Assembly: GCA_021203305.1 (NCBI GenBank)
Contig: JAJQBK010000005.1
Location: 1-55,931, forward strand
Direction: 5' to 3'
Origin: Lachnospiraceae bacterium
GTDB lineage: Bacteria; Bacillota; Clostridia; Lachnospirales; Lachnospiraceae
DNA length: 55,931 nucleotides
Position numbers and translations under genes: made by a program. The notes beneath the pieces were generated by a model that was not told the DNA's origin, made no database searches, and worked only from the letters and a program-made list of their open reading frames with translations. Shown piece by piece: positions 33,097 to 42,080 of the stretch. The first letter of the stretch is position 1, and the number at the start of each line of letters is the position of its first letter.

Positions 33097-35100
33097 ATGA
33101 AAACTATGGCGAAGATCATGGGAGTGGTGCTTCTGCTGGGCGTGGTCGCGGGCGGCGTGCTTTTCTGCGTTGTGTTCGGCGGCCAGATCGGCTCCGGCGA
33201 TTCGCAGAGTGCCGCGGCAGAGGCGTCAAACAGCGGCGCTGATACCGGCACAGTCGCGGATACCACGTCTTCTGATGCTGACGGAACGGCGGAGGTACGG
33301 TCGGATATTTCCACGCTGAGCCCGGACGAAACAAATCAGACGGAAATTATTTTTTCAGAAAACGGTATTACCGTGGACGGCTCCGGGGCCTCGGCCTCGG
33401 ACAGCATTGTCACCATCAGTGACGGGGGAACCTACACTGTCAGCGGCTCCATGGAAAACGGACAGATTTATGTGGACGCGGGCGGCAGCGATGAGGTGAT
33501 CATCATTTTAAACGGGCTGACTCTTTCCAATGAGGAGGAGCCTGTCATTTACGTGGAGAACGCGGGACAGACCCAGCTGATTCTGGCCCAGGGGACAGTG
33601 AACACCCTTCAGAGCGGCACGACAGTGGAGATCACCGCGTTGGAGGAAGGGGCGGACGATGACGCCAGCGGCGGCGCCGTTTATGCCAGGGATGACCTTT
33701 CCATCTCAGGGGAAGGCACGCTGATTATATATGGATACATCAATAACGGAATTCAGACGACCAATAACCTCTTCATTGACAGCGGCACGATTCAGGTGAC
33801 GGCGCTGGGACATGGCATCAAGGGAAAGGATTCTGTGACGATCACCGGCGGCAGCTTTACCATCACGGCAGGAGGGGACGGCGTCAAGTCCAATGATACC
33901 ACAGGGGATAATTACGGCGTTGTGTCTGTCAGCGGCGGTACCTTTGTCATGGAGGTGTATGGGGATGGGATTCAGGCTGAGACGGCGCTGACCATTACGG
34001 GAGGAAGCTTTGACATCCTGACCGGGGGCGGTAGCAGCGAGGCTACCTATTCCTCCTCTGACAACTGGCGGGTGTATGGCTCCAACTGGGATATGGCTGA
34101 TGAGACGGACAGCAGCGCAAAGGCGCTAAAGGGTGGCACGAAGGTCACTATCAGCGGCGGCGCCTTTACCATTGATTCCTACGATGACGCGGTGCACTCC
34201 AACGGTTCCGTCGTGATTACCGGCGGTACCTTTGAGATTGCCTCCGGGGATGACGGGATTCATGGGGATGATTCGCTGGAAATCAGCGGCGGCACGATCT
34301 ATATTTCCGACTGCTATGAAGGGCTGGAAGCCAATCAGATTACGATTTCCGGCGGAGATATCACACTGACGGCCTATGACGATGGCGTGAATGCCAACGG
34401 CGGGAGCACCACGGGCGGCTTTTTCGGGGGCGGTCAGAGTTCAACGGCCTCCTCTGATCTGCCGACGCTGCGGATTACGGATGGCAATATCGTCATTAAC
34501 GCGGGCGGTGATGGCCTGGACTCCAACGGCGATATTATTATTGAGGGCGGGCTGGTCATTGTGAACGGCCCCACGGACAGTCAGAATGGCGCCATTGACT
34601 CGGGATCTGAATATGGCGGCACCTGCACCATCAGCGGCGGCACCCTGCTGGCGCTTGGAAGCTCGGGGATGGCGGAGGGCTTTTCGTCTTCCTCAGAGCA
34701 GTGCTCCTTCATGGTGTCCATGACGTCCTCCTTCTCGGCGGGGGATGCGCTGACCATCACAGATTCCGGTGGGAATGTGGTTTACCAGTATACGATTACC
34801 AAGACCGGGTCGTCCGTGGTATTCAGCTCCCCGGATCTGACGCTGGGGGAGACCTATACCCTGACAGTGGGAAACCAGAGCGTGGAGATTACCCTGAGTT
34901 CCGTTTCTACTACGGCGAGAGGCGGAAGCCAGACTGCAACGCCTTCCGGCGGCCAGACAACAGTTCCCGACCAGTCCGGGGATCAGACAATGACGACTCC
35001 TGACCAGTCCGGCCAGCAGGATCCGTCCACGCAGACGACGCCTGACCAGGGCCAGCAGGGCGGCATGGGCGGCGGCCAAAGGGGAACGGGCGGCCGTTAA
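33097..35100 (+). CDS. Surface beta-helix carbohydrate-binding protein, Cthe_2159 type
   Basis: A 667-residue exported protein. One hydrophobic segment at residues 5-30 serves as signal or anchor, then a Ser/Ala/Asp-rich linker (about 35-65). From about 80 to 520 it consists of repeating ISGGT/ITGGSF turns with DDGI/DGI(H/Q) loops, a right-handed beta-helix as in Cthe_2159-type carbohydrate-binding domains. A beta-sandwich-like part follows, then a low-complexity Gln/Gly/Pro/Thr tail (about 615-667). AGGGG lies nine bases before ATG. As in other clostridia it follows VTC and DUF4956. Its 3' end overlaps the convergent rhomboid gene by four bases. Confidence 0.82.
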   Translation: MKTMAKIMGVVLLLGVVAGGVLFCVVFGGQIGSGDSQSAAAEASNSGADTGTVADTTSSDADGTAEVRSDISTLSPDETNQTEIIFSENGITVDGSGASASDSIVTISDGGTYTVSGSMENGQIYVDAGGSDEVIIILNGLTLSNEEEPVIYVENAGQTQLILAQGTVNTLQSGTTVEITALEEGADDDASGGAVYARDDLSISGEGTLIIYGYINNGIQTTNNLFIDSGTIQVTALGHGIKGKDSVTITGGSFTITAGGDGVKSNDTTGDNYGVVSVSGGTFVMEVYGDGIQAETALTITGGSFDILTGGGSSEATYSSSDNWRVYGSNWDMADETDSSAKALKGGTKVTISGGAFTIDSYDDAVHSNGSVVITGGTFEIASGDDGIHGDDSLEISGGTIYISDCYEGLEANQITISGGDITLTAYDDGVNANGGSTTGGFFGGGQSSTASSDLPTLRITDGNIVINAGGDGLDSNGDIIIEGGLVIVNGPTDSQNGAIDSGSEYGGTCTISGGTLLALGSSGMAEGFSSSSEQCSFMVSMTSSFSAGDALTITDSGGNVVYQYTITKTGSSVVFSSPDLTLGETYTLTVGNQSVEITLSSVSTTARGGSQTATPSGGQTTVPDQSGDQTMTTPDQSGQQDPSTQTTPDQGQQGGMGGGQRGTGGR

Positions 35101-35717
35101 AATCCAGGTTTTTTGATCGCTCCGGTTAAAATCATGACAGAACTGATCAGGGTTCCCGCGATAAATCCGAACGCGTGAACCAGAAAAGCGGTGACGCTGC
35201 TGTTCGCGAACACAAAGTATACCACCACGATGACAACGTCCGGCCGGTACCATTTGGGGTGAAATTGCTCCGGAAACCGGAGATAACACACCAGCAGGCA
35301 CGCGATGAGCGCAAAGACTCCGCTGGACGCGCCGATGTCATAAACCGGGTCAAAGGTCACAACGGCGTAAGCGAATTCCGCGAGAATGCCGCCGGACAGA
35401 AAGAGGAACAGCGTCTTTCCTTTTCCGGAAAACGGCGTGAGCAGGGAGCTGACAGCAAGTAAGGCCAGGGAATTGCCCAGCAGGTGCCTGGGGTTGTAGT
35501 GCAAAAACAGGCAGGTGATAAAACGGTAGTATTCCCTGTTCAGGTAGCTCATGCCTGTGGCGCCAAATGTAAGGTACGCGTCTTCCATACCCGCGGACGC
35601 GATATAAATCAGAATAAACAGGAGCACAAGGCCGACCGCGGTTATATTGCGGCCGGCCCATTTTTTTATTTCCGCGGGGTCTTTGACTTTTTCAGACCGG
35701 TTTTCGTGATTTGCCAT
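35097..35717 (-). CDS. Rhomboid-family intramembrane serine protease
   Basis: A 206-residue membrane protein with six hydrophobic segments. Rhomboid signatures are in order: HYNPRHLLGNSLAL (the H-x-x-x-N type motif in TM2), DIGASSGVFALI (GxS nucleophile in TM4) and VHAFGFIAGTL (catalytic His in TM6). It cuts membrane proteins within the bilayer. ATG 35717 is chosen because the family starts soon before the first TM; AAAGGA lies about 13 bases upstream, a weak site. The frame is open to 35810. Its stop codon overlaps that of the beta-helix gene on the other strand (TTAA). Confidence 0.85.
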   Translation of the reverse strand: MANHENRSEKVKDPAEIKKWAGRNITAVGLVLLFILIYIASAGMEDAYLTFGATGMSYLNREYYRFITCLFLHYNPRHLLGNSLALLAVSSLLTPFSGKGKTLFLFLSGGILAEFAYAVVTFDPVYDIGASSGVFALIACLLVCYLRFPEQFHPKWYRPDVVIVVVYFVFANSSVTAFLVHAFGFIAGTLISSVMILTGAIKKPGF

Positions 35718-35763
35718 TTGCTGTGATGAATCCTTTCTGAAAGATTTACTGCGGCGTGCCTTT

Positions 35764-35842
35764 CCTACGGTGAGCCTTTTAGCGGGTGCGGTTCGTGTAT
35801 CAGGCAACACAGGATGGGCATATGTTTCGCGACAGCTTCTTA
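35764..35842 (-). repeat. Dispersed intergenic repeat (copy c)
   Basis: Read on the minus strand: the TAA stop of the TetR gene, AGAAGCTGTCGCG, CCCATCCTGTGTTGCCTGAT, ACACGAACC, TAAAAGGCTCACCGTAGG. It aligns over its whole length with copy a and, like it, begins with the stop codon of the gene. Confidence 0.65.
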
Positions 35843-36448
35843 GCCGACGGTGCCGTTTCCCGGGGGTTCCTCCGGTACAGCCTTCGGCGTAACGTATGCG
35901 GACAGGCCGCGTAGCATCAGGGTTTGCAGTATCGCGCAGACTTCCTCCGCACTGAGGCTTTCATTCTGATTATGCCAGTACTGCAGCAGGCCAAGCGCGG
36001 CGGAGCTGACATAACTCAGCACGTAATCAAAATGGTCTGTGTCCGTGGAAATCGGGAGATGCGGCGCAACGATCGGGATCAGCTCCTCCTTTACTCTTGT
36101 GATAAAGCCCGGATCTCCGGTCGGCCCCGCAAGCAGGTACATTTTCTCATTCATAAGCAGGAATACATTGGAAAACAGGTTGGTGCTTTCCAGATCCTTT
36201 TGCAGACCATTTTCCGGAAGACTTAAAAGGACCTCCTGCTTCAGATCCTCCAGCAGCTGACCCTCCACATAGGCCAGCAGATCGTCCGTATCCAGAAAAT
36301 ATTCATAAAAGGTGCTGCGGTTGTAGCCCGCGCGGCGTGTCAGCTCATTGACGGCGATCTTGCGGATGGGCTTTTCCTGCGCGAGCTCCCAGAAGGCGTT
36401 CACGAACCTCTGGCGCGTTTTTTCCGTGATTTCCGGCTGTTTTTTCAT
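35840..36448 (-). CDS. TetR/AcrR-family regulator
   Basis: A 202-residue repressor. The N-terminal DNA-binding domain reads RQRFVNAFWELAQEKPIRKIAVNELTRRAGYNRSTFYEYF (shown in part by key residues: TRRAGYNRSTFYEYF). The rest is a helical ligand domain without a recognisable family. GGGAGGAAC lies before ATG. It is divergent from the ABC exporter operon and most likely represses it through the dyad at 36589-36601; the same promoter block recurs at 49014-49095. Confidence 0.9.
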   Translation of the reverse strand: MKKQPEITEKTRQRFVNAFWELAQEKPIRKIAVNELTRRAGYNRSTFYEYFLDTDDLLAYVEGQLLEDLKQEVLLSLPENGLQKDLESTNLFSNVFLLMNEKMYLLAGPTGDPGFITRVKEELIPIVAPHLPISTDTDHFDYVLSYVSSAALGLLQYWHNQNESLSAEEVCAILQTLMLRGLSAYVTPKAVPEEPPGNGTVG

Positions 36449-36461
36449 TTGTTCCTCCCAA

Positions 36462-36480
36462 ATTACTGTTCACAGACGAC
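36462..36480 (+). repeat. Degenerate copy of the structured-element 5' motif
   Basis: ATTACTGTTCACAGACGAC matches ATTACTATTCACAGCCGAC (31374-31392) at 17 of 19 positions. The stem and inner motifs are not evident here. It lies just upstream of the TetR ribosome site. Confidence 0.4.
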
Positions 36481-36517
36481 AGGAAAGAAATTATCCGGTG
36501 GGGCTGTGAAACTCCTG

Positions 36518-36602
36518 ATATCATCCGACAAAAATTTTTTAATTGACGGTTGATGTTTCTATGTCGCATGCTTATAATACCATTTATACAACAAGTTGTT
36601 GG
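36518..36602 (+). promoter_or_regulatory. Promoter and TetR operator of the ABC operon
   Basis: TTGATG (36550-36555), 17 bp, TATAAT (36573-36578). The dyad CAACAA-G-TTGTTG (36589-36601) covers the transcription start. The block from TATCATCCGACA onwards is closely matched at 49014-49095. Confidence 0.7.
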
Positions 36603-36624
36603 ATAATGTCAAGGAGGTTTTTAC

Positions 36625-37539
36625 ATGCAGGTTATTTCCGTCGATCATCTGACAAAGGACTACGGCCACGGCCGGGGCGTGTTTGATGTATCGCTACAGG
36701 TACAGGAGGGGGAGTGCTACGGTTTCTTAGGTCCCAACGGGGCCGGGAAAACCACCACAATCCGGCATCTGATGGGATTTTCCAGACCGGAGACAGGATC
36801 CACATCCATTTCCGGGATGGACAGCTGGAAAAACAGTGCAAAACTGAAAAATACAGTCGGCTATCTTCCCGGGGAGGTCACGCTGCCGGCGGGACTGTCC
36901 GGGACAGGCTTCCTGCGCATGATGGAGCAGATGCGCGGGGTGAAAAACGACGATTATCTGAAGATGCTCTTAAAGCGCTTTGATTTAGACCCCAATATCA
37001 GTATCAAGCAGATGAGTCTGGGCGTCAAGCGCAAGCTGGCCGTTGTCACGGCCTTTATGCATGATCCGGAGATTCTGATTCTGGATGAGCCGACTTCCGG
37101 CCTGGATCCGGTCATGCAGGAAACCTTTATTGAGTATGTGAAGGAGGAAAAGGAACGGGGCAGGACGATTTTTCTCTCCTCCCATATTTTCCGTGAGGTG
37201 GACGCGACGTGCGACCGCATCGCCATCATCAGGGATGGAAAGATCGTCTCCGAGTTTGGGTCCGGGGAGCTGAAGGAGAAGCATGACCGGATTTACCGCG
37301 TGACCTTTGCCGACGAGGCGTCTTATGCGGCTTTTGTGAAGCTTCCGTTCCACTTTACGTCCAAAAACGCGGGGAAGATGCGGGCAAGAGTACAGATGGA
37401 ACCGAACCGCGTCGGGGAGCTTTTTGACTGTCTGTGCGACTATCAGGTGGCGGACTTTGTGGAGATTCCGTTTACTCTGGAGGATTATTTCATGGAATTC
37501 TATGATACCGGACATCATTTCGAGGGGGTGAAGGCATGA
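36625..37539 (+). CDS. ABC exporter ATP-binding protein 1
   Basis: A 304-residue ABC ATPase. Walker A GPNGAGKTTT near residue 38, Q-loop after the first strand set, signature MSLGVKRKL (degenerate LSGGQ), Walker B LILDEPTSGLDP and switch His in SSHIF. The C-terminal 80 residues form a small accessory domain of the drug-export type. AAGGAGG lies before ATG. It overlaps the second ATPase by four bases (ATGA). With the neighbouring ATPase and permease it forms a TetR-controlled efflux system, probably for an antibiotic or toxic peptide. Confidence 0.88.
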   Translation: MQVISVDHLTKDYGHGRGVFDVSLQVQEGECYGFLGPNGAGKTTTIRHLMGFSRPETGSTSISGMDSWKNSAKLKNTVGYLPGEVTLPAGLSGTGFLRMMEQMRGVKNDDYLKMLLKRFDLDPNISIKQMSLGVKRKLAVVTAFMHDPEILILDEPTSGLDPVMQETFIEYVKEEKERGRTIFLSSHIFREVDATCDRIAIIRDGKIVSEFGSGELKEKHDRIYRVTFADEASYAAFVKLPFHFTSKNAGKMRARVQMEPNRVGELFDCLCDYQVADFVEIPFTLEDYFMEFYDTGHHFEGVKA

Positions 37540-38429
37540 GTGAAAGCATGATTTCTGTACAGAACCTGACGAAGGATTACGGGCAGAACAGGGGTGTGTT
37601 TGACATTTCCCTGGATATTCAGGAGGGAGAGGTTTTCGGCTATCTGGGAACCAACGGCTCCGGGAAAACCACCACCATCCGCCAGATGATGGGTTTTATC
37701 AGGCCCAATTCCGGAACGGTATGCGTCAATGGGCTTAACCCCTGGACACAGGCGCCTGAGGTGATGAAAAATGTCAGCTATATTCCCGGGGAAATCGCCT
37801 TTCCCGATCTGAAGACGGGCACGGACTTTTTTAAGGTGCAGGCACAGTTTCTGGGTGTGAAGGATTATACCTATATGAATCATCTGATCGATATGCTGGG
37901 GCTGGATCCTTCTGCGAACCTGAAACGCATGAGCAAGGGTATGAAGCAGAAGACGGCCATCGTGGCGGCGCTTATGGGCGATAAGCCGATTCTGATTATG
38001 GACGAGCCGACCACCGGCCTGGATCCGCTGATGCGGGAGACCTTTCTGGAGTTAGTCCGGGAGGAGAAAAAGAAGGGCAGGACGATCTTCATGTCCAGCC
38101 ATATTTTTGAGGAGATCGAGGATGTCTGCGACCGGGTGGCCATCATCGGGAACGGAAAAATACAGAGTGTTTTAAGTCTTTATGACCTTCGGCACAACAC
38201 GCCGAGGATGTTTAAAATCACCTTTGGCTCTGAGGCGGCCGCCAAGGAGTATGTCAGCAGGGTACCCGATTCTTTAGCAGAGGGGGCCGTGGTATCACTT
38301 GGGGCTCCGGCCTCTGAAACAGGCCGCATCATCCAGGCGACAAAGGGTCTGCCTGTGGTGTCCGTAGACGAAACCCACGAGGATCTGGAGGAGTACTTTA
38401 TGAATATATATCGGAAGGAGATCAAATAG
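37536..38429 (+). CDS. ABC exporter ATP-binding protein 2
   Basis: A 297-residue ABC ATPase related to the one before (shared opening QNLTKDYGQNRGVFDISLD; described from key residues). Walker A GTNGSGKTTT, signature MSKGMKQKT, Walker B LIMDEPTTGLDP, switch SSHIF. Two different ATPases next to one permease suggest a heterodimeric motor, or two exporters sharing a permease. It starts inside the last codons of the first ATPase and ends five bases before the permease. Confidence 0.88.
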   Translation: MSESMISVQNLTKDYGQNRGVFDISLDIQEGEVFGYLGTNGSGKTTTIRQMMGFIRPNSGTVCVNGLNPWTQAPEVMKNVSYIPGEIAFPDLKTGTDFFKVQAQFLGVKDYTYMNHLIDMLGLDPSANLKRMSKGMKQKTAIVAALMGDKPILIMDEPTTGLDPLMRETFLELVREEKKKGRTIFMSSHIFEEIEDVCDRVAIIGNGKIQSVLSLYDLRHNTPRMFKITFGSEAAAKEYVSRVPDSLAEGAVVSLGAPASETGRIIQATKGLPVVSVDETHEDLEEYFMNIYRKEIK

Positions 38430-38433
38430 AGCA

Positions 38434-39615
38434 ATGAAAGTGACAAAGATTTTTTCCTGGCCCCTGATGAAGCAGAGCCTGAATGCCAATAAGGTGCTGG
38501 CCATCGCGTGCACGGTGGTCCTGTGCCTGATGACTTTTGTGACCACATACGCCAGCAGCCTGCTGGAAACGACTGATACAGTGGATTATACAGACGCGCA
38601 GACAGACTTTTATACCTATCTGTATGTATTGGTATCTTATAATGAAATGATGGGAACCGAACTAAGCTATGCGGATTTCGCGGAAACGGATGACCGGACT
38701 GTCTATGATACCGTTTTTGAAATGATGTCCGCCCAGTCGGAGGATCTGGATCTGTCCAGCGAAGGCTTTGAGGAGGCTGGCGAAATCCTGGCAGGGTCTG
38801 AGGCCGGGGTTGACGCTTATGTTTCCCAGTTTGAGTATGTCTATGCCCTTGGCTCCGTGCAGGGCGTCTTTTCCGGGGACGACCTGGATATCTCGAGCAT
38901 GATGACCATGATGCTGGAGATGATGGGAATTCCCTCCGATATGCTGGAGACCATGAGCGAGATGGATACCTCCGTCATGTTGAACCAGATGTATTTCACG
39001 ATTATGGCCCTGCTGCCGATCATTCTTTTCCTTGTGTTTGCGGGGAATGCGCTGGTGGTGGATCAGGTGGATAAGGGCTCCATGGCTTACATCCTTTCCA
39101 CACCCACAAAGCGCAGCGCCGTGGTCATTACGCAGGCGATTTATCTCGTTGTGATTCCGTTCCTTATGGTCGGCTGCGGTTTCCTGGTAAAGGTGGCTGC
39201 GACGCAGGCTCTGACCGGAGAAGTGGACATGGCAAAGTACGCGGCCCTTTACGGTGGCCTCTATTTGCTGACGGAAGCGATGGCTGGTATCTGCTACATG
39301 GCAAGCTGCCTGTTTAACTTAAGCAAAAACGCCCTGGCGCTGGGCGGCGGCCTGAATGTCTGGTTCTTCCTCTGCTCTCTGCTTGGCATGTTCGGTTCGG
39401 AGAGCATGGTCAGCATGGGAATCGGCGTGGAGATGCTGGGACGGTTTAACAACCTTACCATTGTCGGCCTCTTTGATATTGAGGCGCTGGGAACCGTCGG
39501 CTCGGAAGCCGTGGACTACGCGTTCGCACCGAAGCTTGCGGCGCTGGCGGCAATCGCGGTGGTCTGCTACGCGGTGGGTATGATCCGCTTCCAGAAAAAA
39601 GATCTGCCGCTGTAA
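38434..39615 (+). CDS. ABC exporter permease
   Basis: A 393-residue membrane protein. One hydrophobic segment at about 22-43 is followed by a long outer loop (about 45-185) rich in Asp, Glu, Met and Ser. Five more segments fill residues about 190-385 (FTIMALLPIILFLVFAGNALVV onwards). It should carry the substrate path of the two-ATPase exporter. No close substrate family is recognisable. A strong terminator follows. Confidence 0.82.
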   Translation: MKVTKIFSWPLMKQSLNANKVLAIACTVVLCLMTFVTTYASSLLETTDTVDYTDAQTDFYTYLYVLVSYNEMMGTELSYADFAETDDRTVYDTVFEMMSAQSEDLDLSSEGFEEAGEILAGSEAGVDAYVSQFEYVYALGSVQGVFSGDDLDISSMMTMMLEMMGIPSDMLETMSEMDTSVMLNQMYFTIMALLPIILFLVFAGNALVVDQVDKGSMAYILSTPTKRSAVVITQAIYLVVIPFLMVGCGFLVKVAATQALTGEVDMAKYAALYGGLYLLTEAMAGICYMASCLFNLSKNALALGGGLNVWFFLCSLLGMFGSESMVSMGIGVEMLGRFNNLTIVGLFDIEALGTVGSEAVDYAFAPKLAALAAIAVVCYAVGMIRFQKKDLPL

Positions 39616-39634
39616 AAGAAAGCAGCTTTCGGGA

Positions 39635-39679
39635 AATAATTCCGCCTGTGCGGCTGCGCGGGCGGAATTATTTTTTTTC
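39635..39679 (+). terminator. Terminator of the ABC operon
   Basis: AATAATTCCGCC (39635-39646) pairs perfectly with GGCGGAATTATT (39661-39672), followed by T to 39678. Confidence 0.92.
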
Positions 39680-39760
39680 TGTGTTGTAATATTTCCGCGG
39701 ATTATTTACAATAGAAGATGATTTCGAGGAATATGTTGACAGAAAAAGAGGACGGCAGGC

Positions 39761-40468
39761 ATGTATCAGCTGGCGATAGCAGAGGATGAACAGGAATGTA
39801 TCGATGAGATTGTCGGATACATTCATAAATATGAGGAGGAAAACAGCTGTGGATTTCAGATTTCTGTTTTTCATGACGGGAGTGAGCTGCTGAAAAATTA
39901 TGAGCCCCGCTATGATGTGATTCTCATGGATATCGAGATGCCGAATGTGTCCGGAATGGAGGCCGCGCGCAAAATCCGTGAGACGGATGAAAATGTTGTG
40001 ATTGTCTTTATCACGAATATGGCAAAGTACGCCATTGAGGGTTATTCGGTGGGCGCGCTGGATTTCATGGTGAAGCCGGTTACTTATTATGCCTTTCAGA
40101 TGCGGTTGAAGAGGGCGGTCTCTCGGGCGGAGAAACAGCGCAATTCAGAGATCATTCTCCCGCTGCGCGACAGGATGGTGAGAATCGGGATTCGACAGAT
40201 TTATTACGTGGAGATTCAGAACAGGCTGCTGCATTATTACACAGACGATGGAGAGTACATCCTGAACGGAACCATGCGGGAGGCCCAGGCGCAGCTTGCG
40301 TCCTTTCATTTCGCCAAATGCAATCACTGGTACATGGTGAACCTGATGCACGTGCAGGAGGTGCGCAAGGATGTGGTGATCGTGGGCGGGCATAAGCTGG
40401 AGATCAGCCGGCGGGCGCGCGCGGATTTCATGAAAGCGCTGACCGATTATATGGGAGGTGCCTTCTGA
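39761..40468 (+). CDS. LytTR-family response regulator
   Basis: A 235-residue regulator with a receiver domain (acidic pocket AEDE at 7-10, phospho-acceptor Asp57 in ILMDIEMP, Lys in VKPVTYY) and a C-terminal LytTR DNA-binding domain (RMVRIGIRQIYYVEIQNR, HFAKCNHWYMVNLMHV). AgrA/ComE-type regulators of this kind pair with GHKL sensor kinases. The stop overlaps the kinase start by one base. It may control the glycoside-use genes downstream, though no direct repeat was found to prove it. Confidence 0.9.
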   Translation: MYQLAIAEDEQECIDEIVGYIHKYEEENSCGFQISVFHDGSELLKNYEPRYDVILMDIEMPNVSGMEAARKIRETDENVVIVFITNMAKYAIEGYSVGALDFMVKPVTYYAFQMRLKRAVSRAEKQRNSEIILPLRDRMVRIGIRQIYYVEIQNRLLHYYTDDGEYILNGTMREAQAQLASFHFAKCNHWYMVNLMHVQEVRKDVVIVGGHKLEISRRARADFMKALTDYMGGAF

Positions 40469-41787
40469 TGAGTGAATTTCTGGTGAGGTGGTGTCCGGCT
40501 CTGGCGGTCAGTGTGACGGAAATCTTCTGTGCGCTCGCGTTTGTGTGGGAAGTGCGCCGCGGATATATGGCCGTGCGCATTCCGCTGGGGGCTGTCCTTG
40601 TGTTTCTGGCCAATATCGCGCTCATGCTGGCGGAGATTACCGGTTTTCCGGCTTACGCGGGCGCCCTAGTGTTTCGTTATGCCGTGGTCTTGCTGCTGGT
40701 GCTTCTCCTGGCGGACGCGGGGGCGTTTGAAACGGTATATCTTTCCATATGGTCGTTTTGCCTGAGTCAGTTTCTGCCGCGGATGTGGGTCGTCCTGTAT
40801 ACCGCCGCGATGAACACGGAGGAGGTTGGCTTAACCGCCTGGCTTCTCTGTCTTTTGTGCGCCGCTTTTTTTCTGTTCCCGGTTTACCGCCTGGTGGTGT
40901 GTCCTATGTCCCGGAACGGTGTGCTGCATGTGGGACCGAGGCAGACGGGATCCGCCGTGGTCATTCTGCTGCTCTTTGGGAATCTGTATCTGAATGAAAT
41001 CGCCGGAAACAGCGTGCTGCCCGGCGACAGCGGGAATATGCTGCTGCTCTGCGAATTTTACTGCCTGACGCTTCTGTATCTGCAGAATATTCTGTTTCAG
41101 AAAAGCGCCATGCGCCAGGAACTGGCCATGATCAACCGGCTCTGGTACCAGCGCAAGGAACAGTATGAGCTCAACCAGGAGAATATTTCCCTGATCAATC
41201 AGAAGTGCCATGATCTGAAGCATCAGGTCAGGGCCCTGCGGGATATTCAGGGAGGGGCGGAGCGGGAGCGGTATCTCGATGAGATAGACGATGCCATTCA
41301 GATTTATGAGTCAAATATTGACACAGGGAGCCAGGTGCTGGATACGATTCTGACAGAGAACAGTCTTCGCTGCCGCAAGGAAAATATTCAGATTCACTGT
41401 GTGGCTGACGGAGGGGAAATGGAATTTATGAACGCGGTCGATCTGTATACAATTCTCGGCAACGCGGTTGACAACGCGATGGAGGCGGTGCGGAAATTTT
41501 CCGATCCGGCCAAAAGGCAGATTGACCTGCTGATTCACCGCCAGCAGAGCTTTCTTGTGATGAATATCAGCAATCCCTGCGAGGAGGAGCTGCATTATAA
41601 GGATGATCTGCCGGTCACAACCAAGGAAAATAACGGCTATCATGGCTTTGACCTTAAGAGCATCCGCCATACAGTCAGCCGGTACGGTGGATTTATGACG
41701 GCGGGAACGCAGCGGGGGTGCTTTGAATTAAAAATTCTGATTCCGCTGCCGAAAGAAAACATCGACAGACGATGTAGTGAGAACTGA
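40468..41787 (+). CDS. GHKL-domain sensor histidine kinase, AgrC-like
   Basis: A 439-residue kinase with six hydrophobic segments in the first 210 residues and a cytosolic dimerisation/ATPase part. The phospho-acceptor region is NQKCHDLKHQ (His248/His252). The N box is LGNAVDNAMEAV, and the GFDLKSIRHTVSRYGG stretch closes the ATP site. This layout is that of AgrC/ComD peptide sensors, but no AgrB or AgrD gene is adjacent; a 24-codon frame at 41917 is the only small candidate nearby. A terminator follows at 41811-41843. Confidence 0.88.
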   Translation: MSEFLVRWCPALAVSVTEIFCALAFVWEVRRGYMAVRIPLGAVLVFLANIALMLAEITGFPAYAGALVFRYAVVLLLVLLLADAGAFETVYLSIWSFCLSQFLPRMWVVLYTAAMNTEEVGLTAWLLCLLCAAFFLFPVYRLVVCPMSRNGVLHVGPRQTGSAVVILLLFGNLYLNEIAGNSVLPGDSGNMLLLCEFYCLTLLYLQNILFQKSAMRQELAMINRLWYQRKEQYELNQENISLINQKCHDLKHQVRALRDIQGGAERERYLDEIDDAIQIYESNIDTGSQVLDTILTENSLRCRKENIQIHCVADGGEMEFMNAVDLYTILGNAVDNAMEAVRKFSDPAKRQIDLLIHRQQSFLVMNISNPCEEELHYKDDLPVTTKENNGYHGFDLKSIRHTVSRYGGFMTAGTQRGCFELKILIPLPKENIDRRCSEN

Positions 41788-41810
41788 TAACAACTGAAAC
41801 AGGAACGGAG

Positions 41811-41843
41811 AATCCGCATGGCAGTGCTCGTGCGGATTTTTTT
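41811..41843 (+). terminator. Terminator of the two-component operon
   Basis: AATCCGCA (41811-41818) pairs with TGCGGATT (41831-41838), followed by T to 41843. Confidence 0.88.
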
Positions 41844-41916
41844 GTGGGAAATAGATAAGGAACTGTCGGAAAAGGGAAGAAAATTGTGAAAAATGCGCGC
41901 CACTTAGGAGAAAATT

Positions 41917-41991
41917 ATGACCACTTTTGTAAATAGTGTTGAAAGCAAAACGGTTTTCCTTCATACTGAAAAGAAAATTTCCATAAAATAA
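41917..41991 (+). CDS. Possible 24-residue peptide gene
   Basis: ATG 41917 lies five bases after TTAGGAGA, a strong ribosome site, and opens a 24-codon frame beginning MTTFVNSVES and ending in a lysine-rich tail. It lies between the AgrC-like kinase and the GH2 gene. It has no AgrD-like Cys or acidic tail. The remainder of the 237-bp gap shows nothing else. Confidence 0.3.
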   Translation: MTTFVNSVESKTVFLHTEKKISIK

Positions 41992-42080
41992 CGGGGAAAT
42001 TTTCGTGAAATAAAAAGCTGGAGAACAGATTTGCCGGGTAAAAAGCGGGCTTTGAGAAAGCTGGGCAGGGTATTTGCACT

